A stretch of 64,000 nt of DNA from Parietaria judaica. Taxonomy: Eukaryota; Streptophyta; Magnoliopsida; Rosales; Urticaceae. Below the pieces are notes generated by a model. It searched no databases, was not told where the DNA came from, and saw only the letters and a list, made by a program, of their open reading frames with translations. Positions 35,796-46,900 of this stretch are shown one piece after another (position 1 is the first letter of the stretch; the number at the start of each line of letters is the position of its first letter). The DNA lies in NCBI GenBank assembly GCA_954871525.1, contig OX940865.1, forward strand, positions 21,312,420-21,376,419, written 5' to 3'. Position numbers and translations under genes: made by a program.

Positions 35796-38120
35796 TCATG
35801 GTCTTAGACGGTCGACGGTTTGGCGAGTTTCGACTGATTCATCGCAAGCACAATCGAGCTTTTCTTGGTCGGCTTCAACAAGCAAAGTGCAATCGAGATC
35901 TTGAAGCGTGGTTGTGCCGGTGTATAAATCATGGATGTGATCAGGGCAAAGAGGAAGGCATTTCAAGTGAAAACCCTCGTGAACTGCGCCGATTCCCTTC
36001 ACCCATTTATCGTCATCCAGCGGATTCAAGTGCAAACGCTTTTGCAGTAATCTTAATCGATACACAGCCGTATCGGTTCGATCGCAGAAATGAGCTATAC
36101 AATTATACGGAGGCTCGTCGGAGGCCAATCTTAAGAGCATCAGAGAAAAAGGTCCATCGACAGGTTTTGGGTCCGAGAGGTTCCTGTCTCCCATCATCCT
36201 CACTTCCCTCTCGCTCGGAAAATGCGCTTCGGATCTTTCTCCGCTCGGATCAGAGACTTTCAGATCCTTCGTGTAACACTTAATCGCTCTGAGCTTCGTG
36301 GACCCGTGCTTCTCGGCAAGTGTCAAGATGCAAGAGAACCTCAGGTGATATGTCACGATGGTTTTGACCTTGTCGAAGTTGTGGCAACAGCAGAAGAAGT
36401 CGAGCCACCTTCTTCCGATGCCGGCATACCACTTGATGATGTCGGAATCTTCGAGAGCAGCGAGTGAACTGATCGGCCTTGGACGGCCCAGCTCGTTAGT
36501 GAAACCGATTAATCTAACGGCCTTCCTCACGAGTTCTATGGGTGCTTCGATTTTCATGCATAGCTTGGTTAGATCGTTGACTGTGTTCTTCGCGTATTTG
36601 AGCTCGTCTTCTTCCTCTTGTCTCCTCTGTTCGGCTTCTAATTCCTTGGTAAGTGTGACGGGACTTAGATGCTTGTTGACTTGCTCTTGCAACTTGTCAT
36701 ACGAAATGACGAGCTCTTCGGGTAATTGATCTCGGATGTGTCGTAAATTAAGGAAGTGCCCGGAGGATAGCTTGCGGTGCCAGACGGAACGATCTTCCAT
36801 CGATGCTAAGAAATCACGCACTACTTCATCGGCCCATGTGGCAAAGATCGTTCTAACTTCGTTTTCGATGTGATATTCCGAATTCAACCGATCGCTCGTC
36901 TTGAACTTTTTGAGCAAATGACTTAAGATTTTCAACCCCAACCCTTTCCGACCCCTCTCTCTAGTGTTCCTAAATTCCAACGCCTTTACTTCCTTCTGTC
37001 TGAGATACTTTTTCCGAGCGCGAACCGCTTTCTCTGACATCGGAGGACGCAAAACTGAAGGCGGAACAGCCTGCAATTCCATCCCCAAAAAACCGATCTT
37101 CTCCGAAACCGCACTGTGAATCGCGGTTTTCTCTCTATCGACGTTCAGCTCCAATTTCTCCTCTAAAAACTTCACTGCCCAATTTCTCAAACCCATTGCA
37201 AACCGCTTTGAATCTGACGAAGTTATCACCAAGATCTCGTCCAAGTATCGAACCGCGTATATCTTCACCGGCTTGAAGAAAGCGTCGTCGCTCATATCGA
37301 ACGTCGGATTCTCCCTGTTCTTCTGAAGCCTCATTTCTTGAAGCTCTTTATCGAATTTATCCAAGTACACGTTGATCAAAACCGAGCTCAAACCGCTCTC
37401 TTGAGGAAACCCTCTTCCCAAGTAACAGCCACCGAATTCAATTCGAACAACATTAAATTCAAATAGCCTTTTGATAACATCAATCAAAACCCCATCGTCG
37501 ATCTTCTCCTCCATGAACAAGCACAACCTATCCACATTGCGGCGATCGAATGTCCTGCGACCAAACCCAACGGTGAACCACCACGCCGGGCTTTCCACCG
37601 AGTTCTTCAGGTACCGAATCGCCGTGTGCCTTCCCATCCCGGCCCGGCCTCCGTAACAGAACGTCGCGAATCTCTCATCGTAAACAACCTCCAAAACCAA
37701 CCTAATCGCCTCGATAAAAACCTTCAATTTCAAATTGGGCAAGACCAAGAACTCACCTTTACCCCCGGGCGACACCGCTCTGGCGACGCAGGCCTCGAAA
37801 TCGACGCGGTTCTCACCGATCTCGCGGCCGAGCTCGTCGAGCGAGAACCGGCTGGGTAGCGGCGCTCGCTCGGCGTCGTTGCTCGGCGCGAGGCTGCGGC
37901 AGGCGGCGGCGAGGACGGAGGGCGAAGCGACGACGCTCCGGAGGAGGTCGGAGAACTTGCCATGCGAGTACTGGCCCAGAACGAGGGCTTCGAGCTCGGT
38001 GCGGGAGACTGGGGCTAGGGTTTTGGTGGGGTTCGGGAGTGAGGAAGAGAAGTTGAGAGAAGGGTTTCTGGGGAAGAGACGAATCGTTGTTCTTCTCAGG
38101 GTTTCGGCGACAATGAACAT
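35796..38120 (-). CDS. nMAT3: Nuclear group II intron maturase, nMAT3-like
   Basis: An intronless gene of 774 residues. The N-terminus (residues 1-~30, Arg-rich, no acids after residue 6) looks like a mitochondrial targeting peptide. Residues ~125-350 are a reverse-transcriptase-like domain with YGGRAGMGRHTAIRYLKNS, GGCYLGRGFPQESGLSS and RYLDEILVI in the position of the RT YADD box (~288). The maturase X domain follows (~440-630, including GFTNELGRPRP and WLDFFCCCHNFDKVK, YHLRFSCILTLAEKH). The C-terminal part resembles the D/En module (CIAHFC, ~675, then CLPLCPDHIHDLY). nMATs are imported and splice mitochondrial group II introns; nMAT3 in Arabidopsis is At5g04050. Assignment to nMAT3 rather than nMAT4 rests on remembered similarity. 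Confidence 0.85.
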   Translation of the reverse strand: MFIVAETLRRTTIRLFPRNPSLNFSSSLPNPTKTLAPVSRTELEALVLGQYSHGKFSDLLRSVVASPSVLAAACRSLAPSNDAERAPLPSRFSLDELGREIGENRVDFEACVARAVSPGGKGEFLVLPNLKLKVFIEAIRLVLEVVYDERFATFCYGGRAGMGRHTAIRYLKNSVESPAWWFTVGFGRRTFDRRNVDRLCLFMEEKIDDGVLIDVIKRLFEFNVVRIEFGGCYLGRGFPQESGLSSVLINVYLDKFDKELQEMRLQKNRENPTFDMSDDAFFKPVKIYAVRYLDEILVITSSDSKRFAMGLRNWAVKFLEEKLELNVDREKTAIHSAVSEKIGFLGMELQAVPPSVLRPPMSEKAVRARKKYLRQKEVKALEFRNTRERGRKGLGLKILSHLLKKFKTSDRLNSEYHIENEVRTIFATWADEVVRDFLASMEDRSVWHRKLSSGHFLNLRHIRDQLPEELVISYDKLQEQVNKHLSPVTLTKELEAEQRRQEEEDELKYAKNTVNDLTKLCMKIEAPIELVRKAVRLIGFTNELGRPRPISSLAALEDSDIIKWYAGIGRRWLDFFCCCHNFDKVKTIVTYHLRFSCILTLAEKHGSTKLRAIKCYTKDLKVSDPSGERSEAHFPSEREVRMMGDRNLSDPKPVDGPFSLMLLRLASDEPPYNCIAHFCDRTDTAVYRLRLLQKRLHLNPLDDDKWVKGIGAVHEGFHLKCLPLCPDHIHDLYTGTTTLQDLDCTLLVEADQEKLDCACDESVETRQTVDRLRP

Positions 38121-39587
38121 CGCAACAAATTTGCTTGGGTTTTTGGTGGCAAACTTTGTTGGTTAAATTCAGTTTCAGCCAGTTGGGTTTAGTTATATTT
38201 TCGGGTTAGTGCGGTAAAAGTACTCAAAGTTTTAAAAAGTAGTGTGGTGGTATATATCTAAGCTTTTAATCATGCTGAACAAATATTTAAAGTTTAAGCA
38301 GAAAAAATACATGAATCGTAAAACTTGCATTTTCGGCTGGTTAATTGTTATGTGTGTCCGATGATCCGTTAATGTTTATGTCATTCACACGTGTGTACGT
38401 CTCAAATTGAAGTATTAAAACATGAGAAATTTCACAAGTGTGCATGTCTCAAATTCAAGTATTTAACATGAAAAATTTCACGACGTAGAAAAAAAAGGTG
38501 TTAATCCAAAACATACAAGATTTAGAAACTTAATAAACATGTAAAATGAAATCAATTAATTAAAAGCATAAATTTTCACATCAGTTCCTTTTTAAGTTTT
38601 TGTTATAAACTTATTAACATTACGTCAATACATTATTTCTTTAGAAATCCGTACCGGTTTAATAACATCAAAACTTGAAAAGAGCTCAATAGCGGGACAA
38701 TGTTTTTTCTTCCAAGCATGTTGATTGAGAAAATGAATTTTTGCGTTTTTGAGCACCAACTGTATATTTTCATCTTATTTGATGGTTGATTTTTTTTAAT
38801 AATAATAATAAAAAAAAACTAAATGTATATCTACACACTGGTGTACTGTAAATGGACGGTTGATGGAGCTCTTTCCTCTCTCATGCATATATTACATATA
38901 AAATAAAAATAAACTACACTGTGGGGACAAAACTGAACTGATGTGAATGGAATTGGTCACGGGAAGGGAATAAAATTCAATACTCAAGGGGTTTGTACTT
39001 AGTTTCAAAGATATTAATGAATGAACAAGGCAAAAAGTATAGTGAGAATGTGAATGTGTGGCCGGCAAATGTTCCACTTGTTCTATTCAGATTCAGATAG
39101 CCTCTCTCTCTCTCTCTCTCTTATGCAACTTCTGTCTATTATATACATATATGAGACAATCACATGTGATGTGAGGCTCTTGTATATCAGTTTCAGTGAT
39201 GCCATTTCACATGATTTCCTAAGGAGAGACAATCTTGGAATCTCTATCTAATATGATATCACCCTTACAGAAAAAAATTCACGACAATATTTATATATTC
39301 ACGTGAAGTTGGCAGGCACTAGAATTGTTTGATTGAAGCCGCTAAAATCGGTGAAGTTCAAGAGTAAGAGCAAATTTGGTATAAAGTGTGATTGTCGTCT
39401 TGCAAATCACGAGGCATCCAAAGGAAAACGACAACATTTTAATGCAAAACGACACAGAGGTTGATTCTCGAAATCTCTTGAGAGACAGATGTCACAAAGC
39501 TATACATTATACATATTCACGCATTTACATTATATATAATGTAATTCAAGAAGCATATGATTTGCATTCTCTCCAAAACAAAGCAAA
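38121..39587. other. Spacer upstream of the GASA gene
   Basis: AT-rich. It has a (TC)n run at ~39,100-39,121, a MULE-terminus-like GGGTTAGTGCGGTAAAAGTA at ~38,202 without a partner, and two AAACGACA motifs (39,426 and 39,447). No gene seen. Confidence 0.5.
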
Positions 39588-41134
39588 ATGGCAAAAGAGT
39601 TGAGGCTTTTGAGTATCTCTTTCCTTGCTTTGCTTCTTTTGGTTGCAGAAAACCATGTAAGTCAACAAAACCATGCAATTCACTATTAAGTTTCTTCGTT
39701 ATTTATTAGCAATGTGTTAATACGTTAATCCCGGAAACCGATATTCCGGAGTTTTTTTAAAATCTTCGTTCGGGAATTGGAAATTTGGTTCGGAATCATA
39801 ATATATATATATATTTCTAAATTACGGTAAGATCTCGTGACACGGAAATAAAACTCCATATTAGCTTGTAGGCTTAGGAGAATGGTTATATTATTGTTAT
39901 CACCCAGTGAGGCGAGTATATTCTTCCTCAAGTCCAGCATTTCAGCGAGGTTACGCCTCGCCTTCAATGCACTCGTGGAAGAGCCGCCTCACGAGTCCTT
40001 GATTCGCGGTTGCGGACGCTAGTGGAAGCTCGCGATTGGCGGAGGGCAAAAACGCCTTTGAATAGCTTGATATATATTTATTTGATTTTTCTTATTTGAA
40101 AGTCATTTATCTCTAAGAATAATAGTTACTCAACAAAATTCATTTCCATGTGAAAACATATTTAAAATATCTAATATATTAAAAATATTGTTTTCAAAAC
40201 AGGCAATAGATATTGAGGCTCCATCACCACAGCCTCAATCTAACAGCACAAGCACTACCCGATACATGGTGAGTTTTCATGATCAATGTTAATTATTGAT
40301 TAATTAATGAGCTTTTTCATTAATTAAGTTTTTAAAATAATTTTCATAATTGTGATTTCAGCACGGTGTTACAGAAGGAAGCCTTGAGCCTCAAGGTACG
40401 TAATTATTTATCTATTTTAAGTAATATTAATGTGTTATTTCTCTCTTTTCTTTATAATTTATTTTCCAATAAATCTCCGTATCTTTTATCTCGCACGTGT
40501 CATACATCGATGAAAAACTTGCAATGAGATTCCCATTTCGATAGGTGGTTATCCGTCGAAATTTTCATAGTTTAACCGAAAAATTAACAAGGAACGCCAT
40601 TACTCGGAAGAGGAATTTTGTCAAAACTTTTAAGCTACGTTTAGTCAAGGTTGATTCCACTTTAAGCTTTGATCATTGTATTTTTTTGAGATAAATATTG
40701 TATTAGAGTTTTTATGTTGACCTTGATTTATTATCTTGATATTTTGTGTATGTCGAGAGTCTTAAATCTTAATCTTCTCAAACAAAATTTTGTATATATT
40801 TTCTCTTATAGTAACCAAAATAACTTAAAAGCATTTTTCAGAAGTTTAGAGCTTAAGAAGTAACAGATTTTCATCTTACCATAAAAATGAAAGTTGAACT
40901 AATCGGTGATTAGAGGATATTACGTAAATTATAATAAATTACTATGACGCAGAGTGTGGTCCGAGGTGCGAAACAAGGTGCTCAAACACGCAATACAAAA
41001 AGCCGTGCCTCTTCTTCTGCCGAAAGTGTTGCGCAAAGTGCTTGTGTGTGCCTCCCGGGACGTACGGCAACAAGCAGCTATGCCCTTGCTACGACCAGTG
41101 GAAGACTAAACGAGGAGGCCCTAAATGCCCTTAG
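39588..41134 (+). CDS. GASA/snakin family secreted cysteine-rich peptide
   Basis: Four exons: 39588-39656, 40203-40268, 40362-40395 and 40953-41134 (stop), 351 bp, 116 residues. Residues 1-~24 are a signal peptide with a Leu-rich core (SISFLALLLLV). A short variable linker follows (PSPQPQSNSTSTT). The last ~60 residues are the GASA domain with twelve cysteines: ECGPRCETRC, then KPCLFFCRKCCAKCLCVPPG, then CPCYDQW, ending in the family signature KRGGPKCP. These peptides are exported to the apoplast, are often gibberellin-regulated, and act in growth, flowering or defence. Residue spacing is complete, so the gene looks functional. Confidence 0.92.
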
Positions 41135-41670
41135 TTCACTATTTTTCGACCATTGATATGAATCCTTTTTCGGATTGTCGGAAATTATAATTTTTTTATT
41201 GTTTCTTATAGTATTTTTTTTTCTCTTCTCTTTCGAATTGAAGCAATATGAAGTTGAATCTCAATGCATTATGGGTTATAGTAGCATGTCACGTACTTGA
41301 GTCGTCTATAAAAAATCTACCCGCTACTCGATAGAAATTGCTTTTGAGGAAAAATCTTTTAATTTTTAGATTGGTGAAAATTGAGTGCTAAAATCTTTGT
41401 AAATTATTCCATTATTTATATCGTGTCGTAACCGTTTCGTGTATTGTGTCGTAACATTTAAATTTGTGTCGTAACCGTTTCGTGTATCGTGTCCGGCCCC
41501 AAATTGCCACCCCTATTTATAAGTTTAATGGTGTTTGGACATTGGGCCGGGAAACATGCTTGTCTATTTTTTAGATAGAGGAAAATAGTGCCTACTCTTT
41601 TTATTTTTATTTTTTTTATTCATAGCTTTGTATTAATATGACAATATTTTAGCCAAAAATATTACAAAAA

Positions 41671-42192
41671 GTGAAATTTGTGGCTAAAGTCATTGAACTC
41701 ATCAGTTTCTTACGGATAAGTCACTAAACTAAATTTTAGGTGGCGGAATTCATTGAACTCATTAGATTCTTACATATAAGCCACTAAACTCATTTTTTGT
41801 GATAAAGTCACCAACGTCATATTTTTATTGCAGATACACCCTTACACTTGTTAAATATCACATTTTGTGGAATGTTAGACGCGTCACTATATATACTTAC
41901 ATGTCATATGTAAGTATTTTTCGGCCGTCTTCTTAACCATGGTCTACTGCTGACATATAAGTATAAATATTTATGTGGCGCGTCTACCATTGCACAAAAT
42001 GTGACATTTAACAAGTGTAAGAGTGTATATGCAATGAAAGTATGACGTTAGTGTCTTTTGTTGCTTAAAAAGAGTTTAATGACTTATCAGTAAGAATTTG
42101 ATGAGTTCGGTGACTTTCACCGTCAAAAAATGAGTTTAGTGACTTATGTGAAAAAGACTGATGAGTTTGATAATTTTTGCAGCAAATTTCCC
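41671..42192. mobile_element. 0.5-kb foldback MITE
   Basis: A 522-bp inverted repeat. The left end GTGAAATTTGTGGC and the inverse of the right end (GGGAAATTTGCTGC) pair, and the arms share CATTGAACTCATCA/AACTCATCAG and AAGTCACTAAACT phrases. The flanks TTACAAAAA (41,662-41,670) and TTATAAAAA (42,193-42,201) match at 8 of 9 bases, which fits an aged MULE-type 9-bp duplication. Confidence 0.7.
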
Positions 42193-42359
42193 TTATAAAA
42201 ATTTTACACTATAATTCAACCCGACCCGTGAAGCACACACCCGTGATTCTTTCTTCTTCTTCTTCTTCTTCTGCATTCGGGTCTATACCGACCCGACCCG
42301 CAAAGGGTTTAGCGAAACACGAAGAGAATTTTTCGCTTCCAGACTTGAGCCACACCTTC

Positions 42360-42410
42360 GCTTTCTCCTTCTTCTTCTTCTTCTTCTTCTTCTTCTTCTT
42401 CTTCTTCTTC
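42360..42410. repeat. (CTT)n microsatellite
   Basis: About sixteen CTT units. A shorter run lies at 42,250-42,272. Confidence 0.9.
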
Positions 42411-42803
42411 GAGCTGCGCACAGGTTCGACTTTGTCACTTCCTCTTCTCTCTGTGATACTGCTCTGTCTAATGGTAGAATCAGATTATAGGTAGAAGAAT
42501 TATTGGCTATTTGTTTTGAAATCGGATTATAATGATGTGGTAAAGATTCATGGTGTTTGTCACTTTACGGAGCTGGTATATAGTGTTCAACTTCATACAT
42601 ACCTTGAATCTCTCTGAACACTTTTGTAAAGGTTTTATAGAGGCATAAGTATATATTGTTTTCATTTCTTGTGGTGGTATAAATTCTTTGTTTTTTCTAT
42701 ATCTCTACTGAAGCTCTTAATGTTCAGTTCTTCATTTTTAGTCTTGTGTCTCGCTAAAGTTCCGACAACTTTTTCGATTGATTTAAAAGAATTTAGCTTG
42801 CGT

Positions 42804-43915
42804 CAGGGCCGGCTCAACTCTTTTCAGGGCCTTGGGCGAATCATTTATGTGAGGCTTTTTTCAAGAGCCTGCAATACAATATTGCAGGAGCTAGTGGATT
42901 ACAGTATTACAGGAGTTATACGATATAACAAAACTTATTCAATACATTAATTGACTACTCTTTGCATTTCATATATTTTTTTCTTTATTTATAACAAAAC
43001 TTATTCAATACAACCAAACAAAGTATAACACTTTTGAAATGTATGCCCAAGTCTTATTAATAGAATAATGCATGTGTATGTATATATATGTAGATATATT
43101 TATTAGAAATACATTTTTTTTAAAATCGATAATGTAAAAATCTTTTATTTGATCTAAATCATAAAGACTTCTTTTCGAAAGCAATATTGTAGTGATCTTT
43201 TACCAGATGTAAATAATGCATTTCTTTAAGAAATGATACTTTTATTACGTATACTACTCATTCTGTCTAATTACATATAAATACCATGTAGTTAAACTTA
43301 AAAAAGATTGAATAACAACATAAAATAAATATCAAATAGCTTTAAAACCATACGCATAAATAAACATTAAACTATCAAAATTTCTCCTTGCTAAGGAAAA
43401 AAAAAACGCAACCCGCTGCAACGCGCGGGTTATATACGTGTACACTATAAGAGAATACTTTTAATTGTTTATATATATATATATACACACATAATAGAGG
43501 GAATATTTACTATAGAAAAATGAAAATAAATTTCCTATGAATAAGTAAATTATCTAATGTAAAAACGAAAAGATAGTGATTTTGTTTTAAGTTCTTTTTT
43601 AAACTTTCACTAACAATTTAAGGAATAAGAGGATTAAGGTATGGAACTGAGTAATGAATATTAAATTATAAATTATAGCAGAAAAATAAAAGTTAACCAG
43701 TAAAATATTAGAGAGGGCTCACTTTTCAGAACTTGTATCACAACGTAGTAGGCAGTTGTTTTTCCTCTTCCAGATATTCTTTAGTGAGTTTTTTTTTCTT
43801 TTCTATACAAGCCTAAAATACGATGTCGCAAGGCCTAGTAAAAAAGTGATTTGTTCAACTAGAGGCCTTCGTATTTTTGTAGGCCTTAGGGTGATGGCCC
43901 AAGCTGCCCAGTGCT
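42804..43915. mobile_element. Possible degenerate hAT-like element
   Basis: The left side starts CAGGGCCGGCTCAACTC, then CAGGGCCTTGGGCGAA; the right side (43,860-43,915) has AGGCCTTAGGGTGATGGCCC and CAGTGCTTGGG. CAGGG-type ends with GGGCCTTGGGC motifs recall plant hAT elements. No transposase frame or clean target duplication is seen. Confidence 0.3.
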
Positions 43916-43968
43916 TGGGTTTATTTGTATGTGAATGAGATACTTTGGTTTCACGTTCACCATAAAAG

Positions 43969-46900
43969 ATGATTGCATTCCAAGCTGCGAAACCCTGCAC
44001 GCCGAAGACGGGTCTCGCGGGGCTGTTATCGACTAACTACAGAAGACCCGTTTTCTCTTGTCCTTGTTCTTCTTCTACGGTGTTGGGCTTTCTGTATACG
44101 ACGCCGGAACTGAGTAAGCATTTGCATTCCCAGCGTTTGACCTTTTCACCGGTCAAGGCGATGGCTGCTCAAGAAACAACTTTGCCCAATATCGAGTCTC
44201 GTTCTTCTTCCTCCGGTATGTTTTACTTTCATGTGCGTCTATTTACATTCAAAACAACAGTTTTCAGTAATTATGTATTTCTCATTTTCTCGAAATCCGA
44301 ATTTTGTCCTTATAATAAGGGAATAAGAAGCAGGCACTGATATCACTTTCGGACAAGAAAGATCTTGATCTTTTGGGCAACGGGCTTCAAAAATTGGGGT
44401 AAATTATTCATTTTATTGTTCGTTCTTGTCAGTTGTCTACCTATATATGAATGTAACATTTTTTTTATCTTCATACAAGAATACAATTTTCTACTATGTA
44501 TAAAGAAGATGCAAGCGTACTTGCAGGTACACAATTGTTTCAACCGGTGGAACTGCGTCTTCTTTGGAAAGTGCCGGGGTTTCTGTCACAAAAGTAGAGG
44601 AGCTAACTTGTTTCCCTGAAATGGCGAGTTTTTCCTTATAATTTAAACGCAGGATTTCGCAATGTTTTCACGTGGGCCTACTTTTTATTCATTTATTTAT
44701 TTGCTATGGCAGCTTGATGGCCGTGTCAAAACCTTGCACCCCAACGTTCATGGAGGTATTTTGGCTAGAAGAGACCAAAGACATCATATGGAAGCGCTTA
44801 ACAAGCATGGAATTGGTGAGTAATGCTTCAAAACATGCTCCTTTTTGTGAGTAACTTAACTTATAATAGTAACTCATCTTTTTCAGGCACATTTGATGTC
44901 GTGGTGGTGAACTTGTATCCCTTTTATGACAAGGTCACTTCGTCCAAAGAAATTGTATTTGAAGACGGAATCGAAAACATCGATATTGGTGGTCCTGCCA
45001 TGATAAGAGCTGCTGCCAAGGTCAGTCATTGCAAACATAGTATTAGATTCAAGGTAGACCGTTCGTAGAAACAATTACCGGTCTACGATTCAAGAGAAAG
45101 GCCGTTCTCTTGATAGACCGTTCTTTTTGAGAGAGAACGGTCTATCTCTTGAATCGTAGACCGGTTTGTTTCTGCGAACGGTCTATCTTACAATATCTTG
45201 AATCTAACAGTATGTTTCTGATATAAAACAGAATCACAAAGATGTCTTGGTTGTTGTTGACTCACAAGACTATCCCGAGCTCTTGGAATTTCTCAACGGA
45301 AACCATGATGACCAGCAATTCCGAAGAAAGCTTGCATGGAAGGCTTTTCAACACGTGGCTTCGTATGACGCTGCTGTTGCAGAGTGGCTGTGGAAGCAGA
45401 CATCTGAAGGTACATATGTGACCCTTTTACCCTCAGCATTTATAAGTTTAAACTAGTTTTCCACCCAAATTAAACACATTATTGTATTGCAGATAAATTC
45501 CCTCCCAGTTTCACAGTTCCATTGTCTCTTAAAAGTTCACTTCGTTATGGTGAAAATCCACATCAAAAGGCTGCGTTTTACGTTGATAAGAGCCTCTCGG
45601 AAGTTAATGGTGGTGGTATTGCAACTGCTATCCAACACCATGGAAAGGTAAAAAATGCAAATTATATAGTTTATTTGGTGAACAAGCCTTGGTTGGATAT
45701 ACATGATTAAACTGTAAGTGTGAATATATTAATAAATAGAGGCTTCTATAGACGCTTAAGTGGAACATGGATCTTTCTTCGAATACTGTAAAATCGAATG
45801 GTTTATTTTAAAAATCACGTTATCAATCTTAAAAAACGTGAATCACATTTCATATAATGATTATGCTTTCGTACTGTTGCTGGATATCTTGCATCGATAC
45901 AAGCCTTCACAACTAGCATAATTGTTAATATTAATCTATATCTTAACTCTTTATGTATATATAATATAATCATTATTATTTGAAATGACAGAAAAGAAAA
46001 ATACTTGTATTCTGTGGAACTGTTTAAGTGCTGCTTTTAATTGTTCAGATCGTTTGTTGAAATCTTTTACATTGTGGTTGCAGGAGATGTCGTATAATAA
46101 CTATCTAGACGCTGATGCAGCTTGGAATTGTGTGTCGGAATTCCAAAATCCCACGTGTGTCATAGTAAAGCACACAAATCCATGCGGTGTGGCTTCACGT
46201 GATGATATTCTTGAAGCTTATAGGCTTGCTGTTAAAGGCGATCCCGTGAGTGCATTTGGTGGTATTGTAGCCTTCAACATAGAGGTTGATGAGGTGAGTT
46301 CCATATCAATCATGTCTACAGTCTTATTGATGCAAGTCTCGAGCTAATTAACACTTATTCAATAATTCCTTCACAAGACCATCGAGATTTATAGATTGTC
46401 GAAACGGTTTCAAATCTGGAATCAGATTTCTTTTGTTTCTAGGATTAAAAATCAGAACGTTTTCTATTTTGATGAATATTGGCTTCTCCGGAAACCGGTT
46501 TTAAACATTTCCGGTGTAAAGCTATTACCAGAACCAGGTTAAATTCAAAGGAACAGCTACACAGTTTTTGTCCTCAACAGTGGTGTTAAATCCGGTTTCC
46601 GGCGTTAACTTTCACCCGTACCGAAACGCTAACCTTAAAATGAAATGTGGCTATTTTTAAATTACCTTCTATTTTCTGTTTTAGGTTCTTGCTAAGGAAA
46701 TCCGAGAGTATAAAAGCCCTACCGACGGTGAAACCCGTATGTTCTATGAGATTGTTGTTGCACCAAAGTACACAAAGAAAGGGCTCGAGATCCTCCGTGG
46801 GAAGTCAAAGAATTTAAGGATCCTTGAGGCCAAGGAAAACGAGAAAGGAAAGCTTTCCCTCAGGCAAGTCGGAGGTGGGTGGTTAGCCCAGGATTCGGAC

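Noticed and set aside
37735..38166. Plus-strand frames over the start of the maturase gene
   Set aside because: GC-rich antisense shadow of the nMAT3-like coding region.
38202..38880. Possible further MULE starting GGGTTAGTGCGGTAAAAGTA
   Set aside because: I could not find a matching inverted right end or target duplication downstream.
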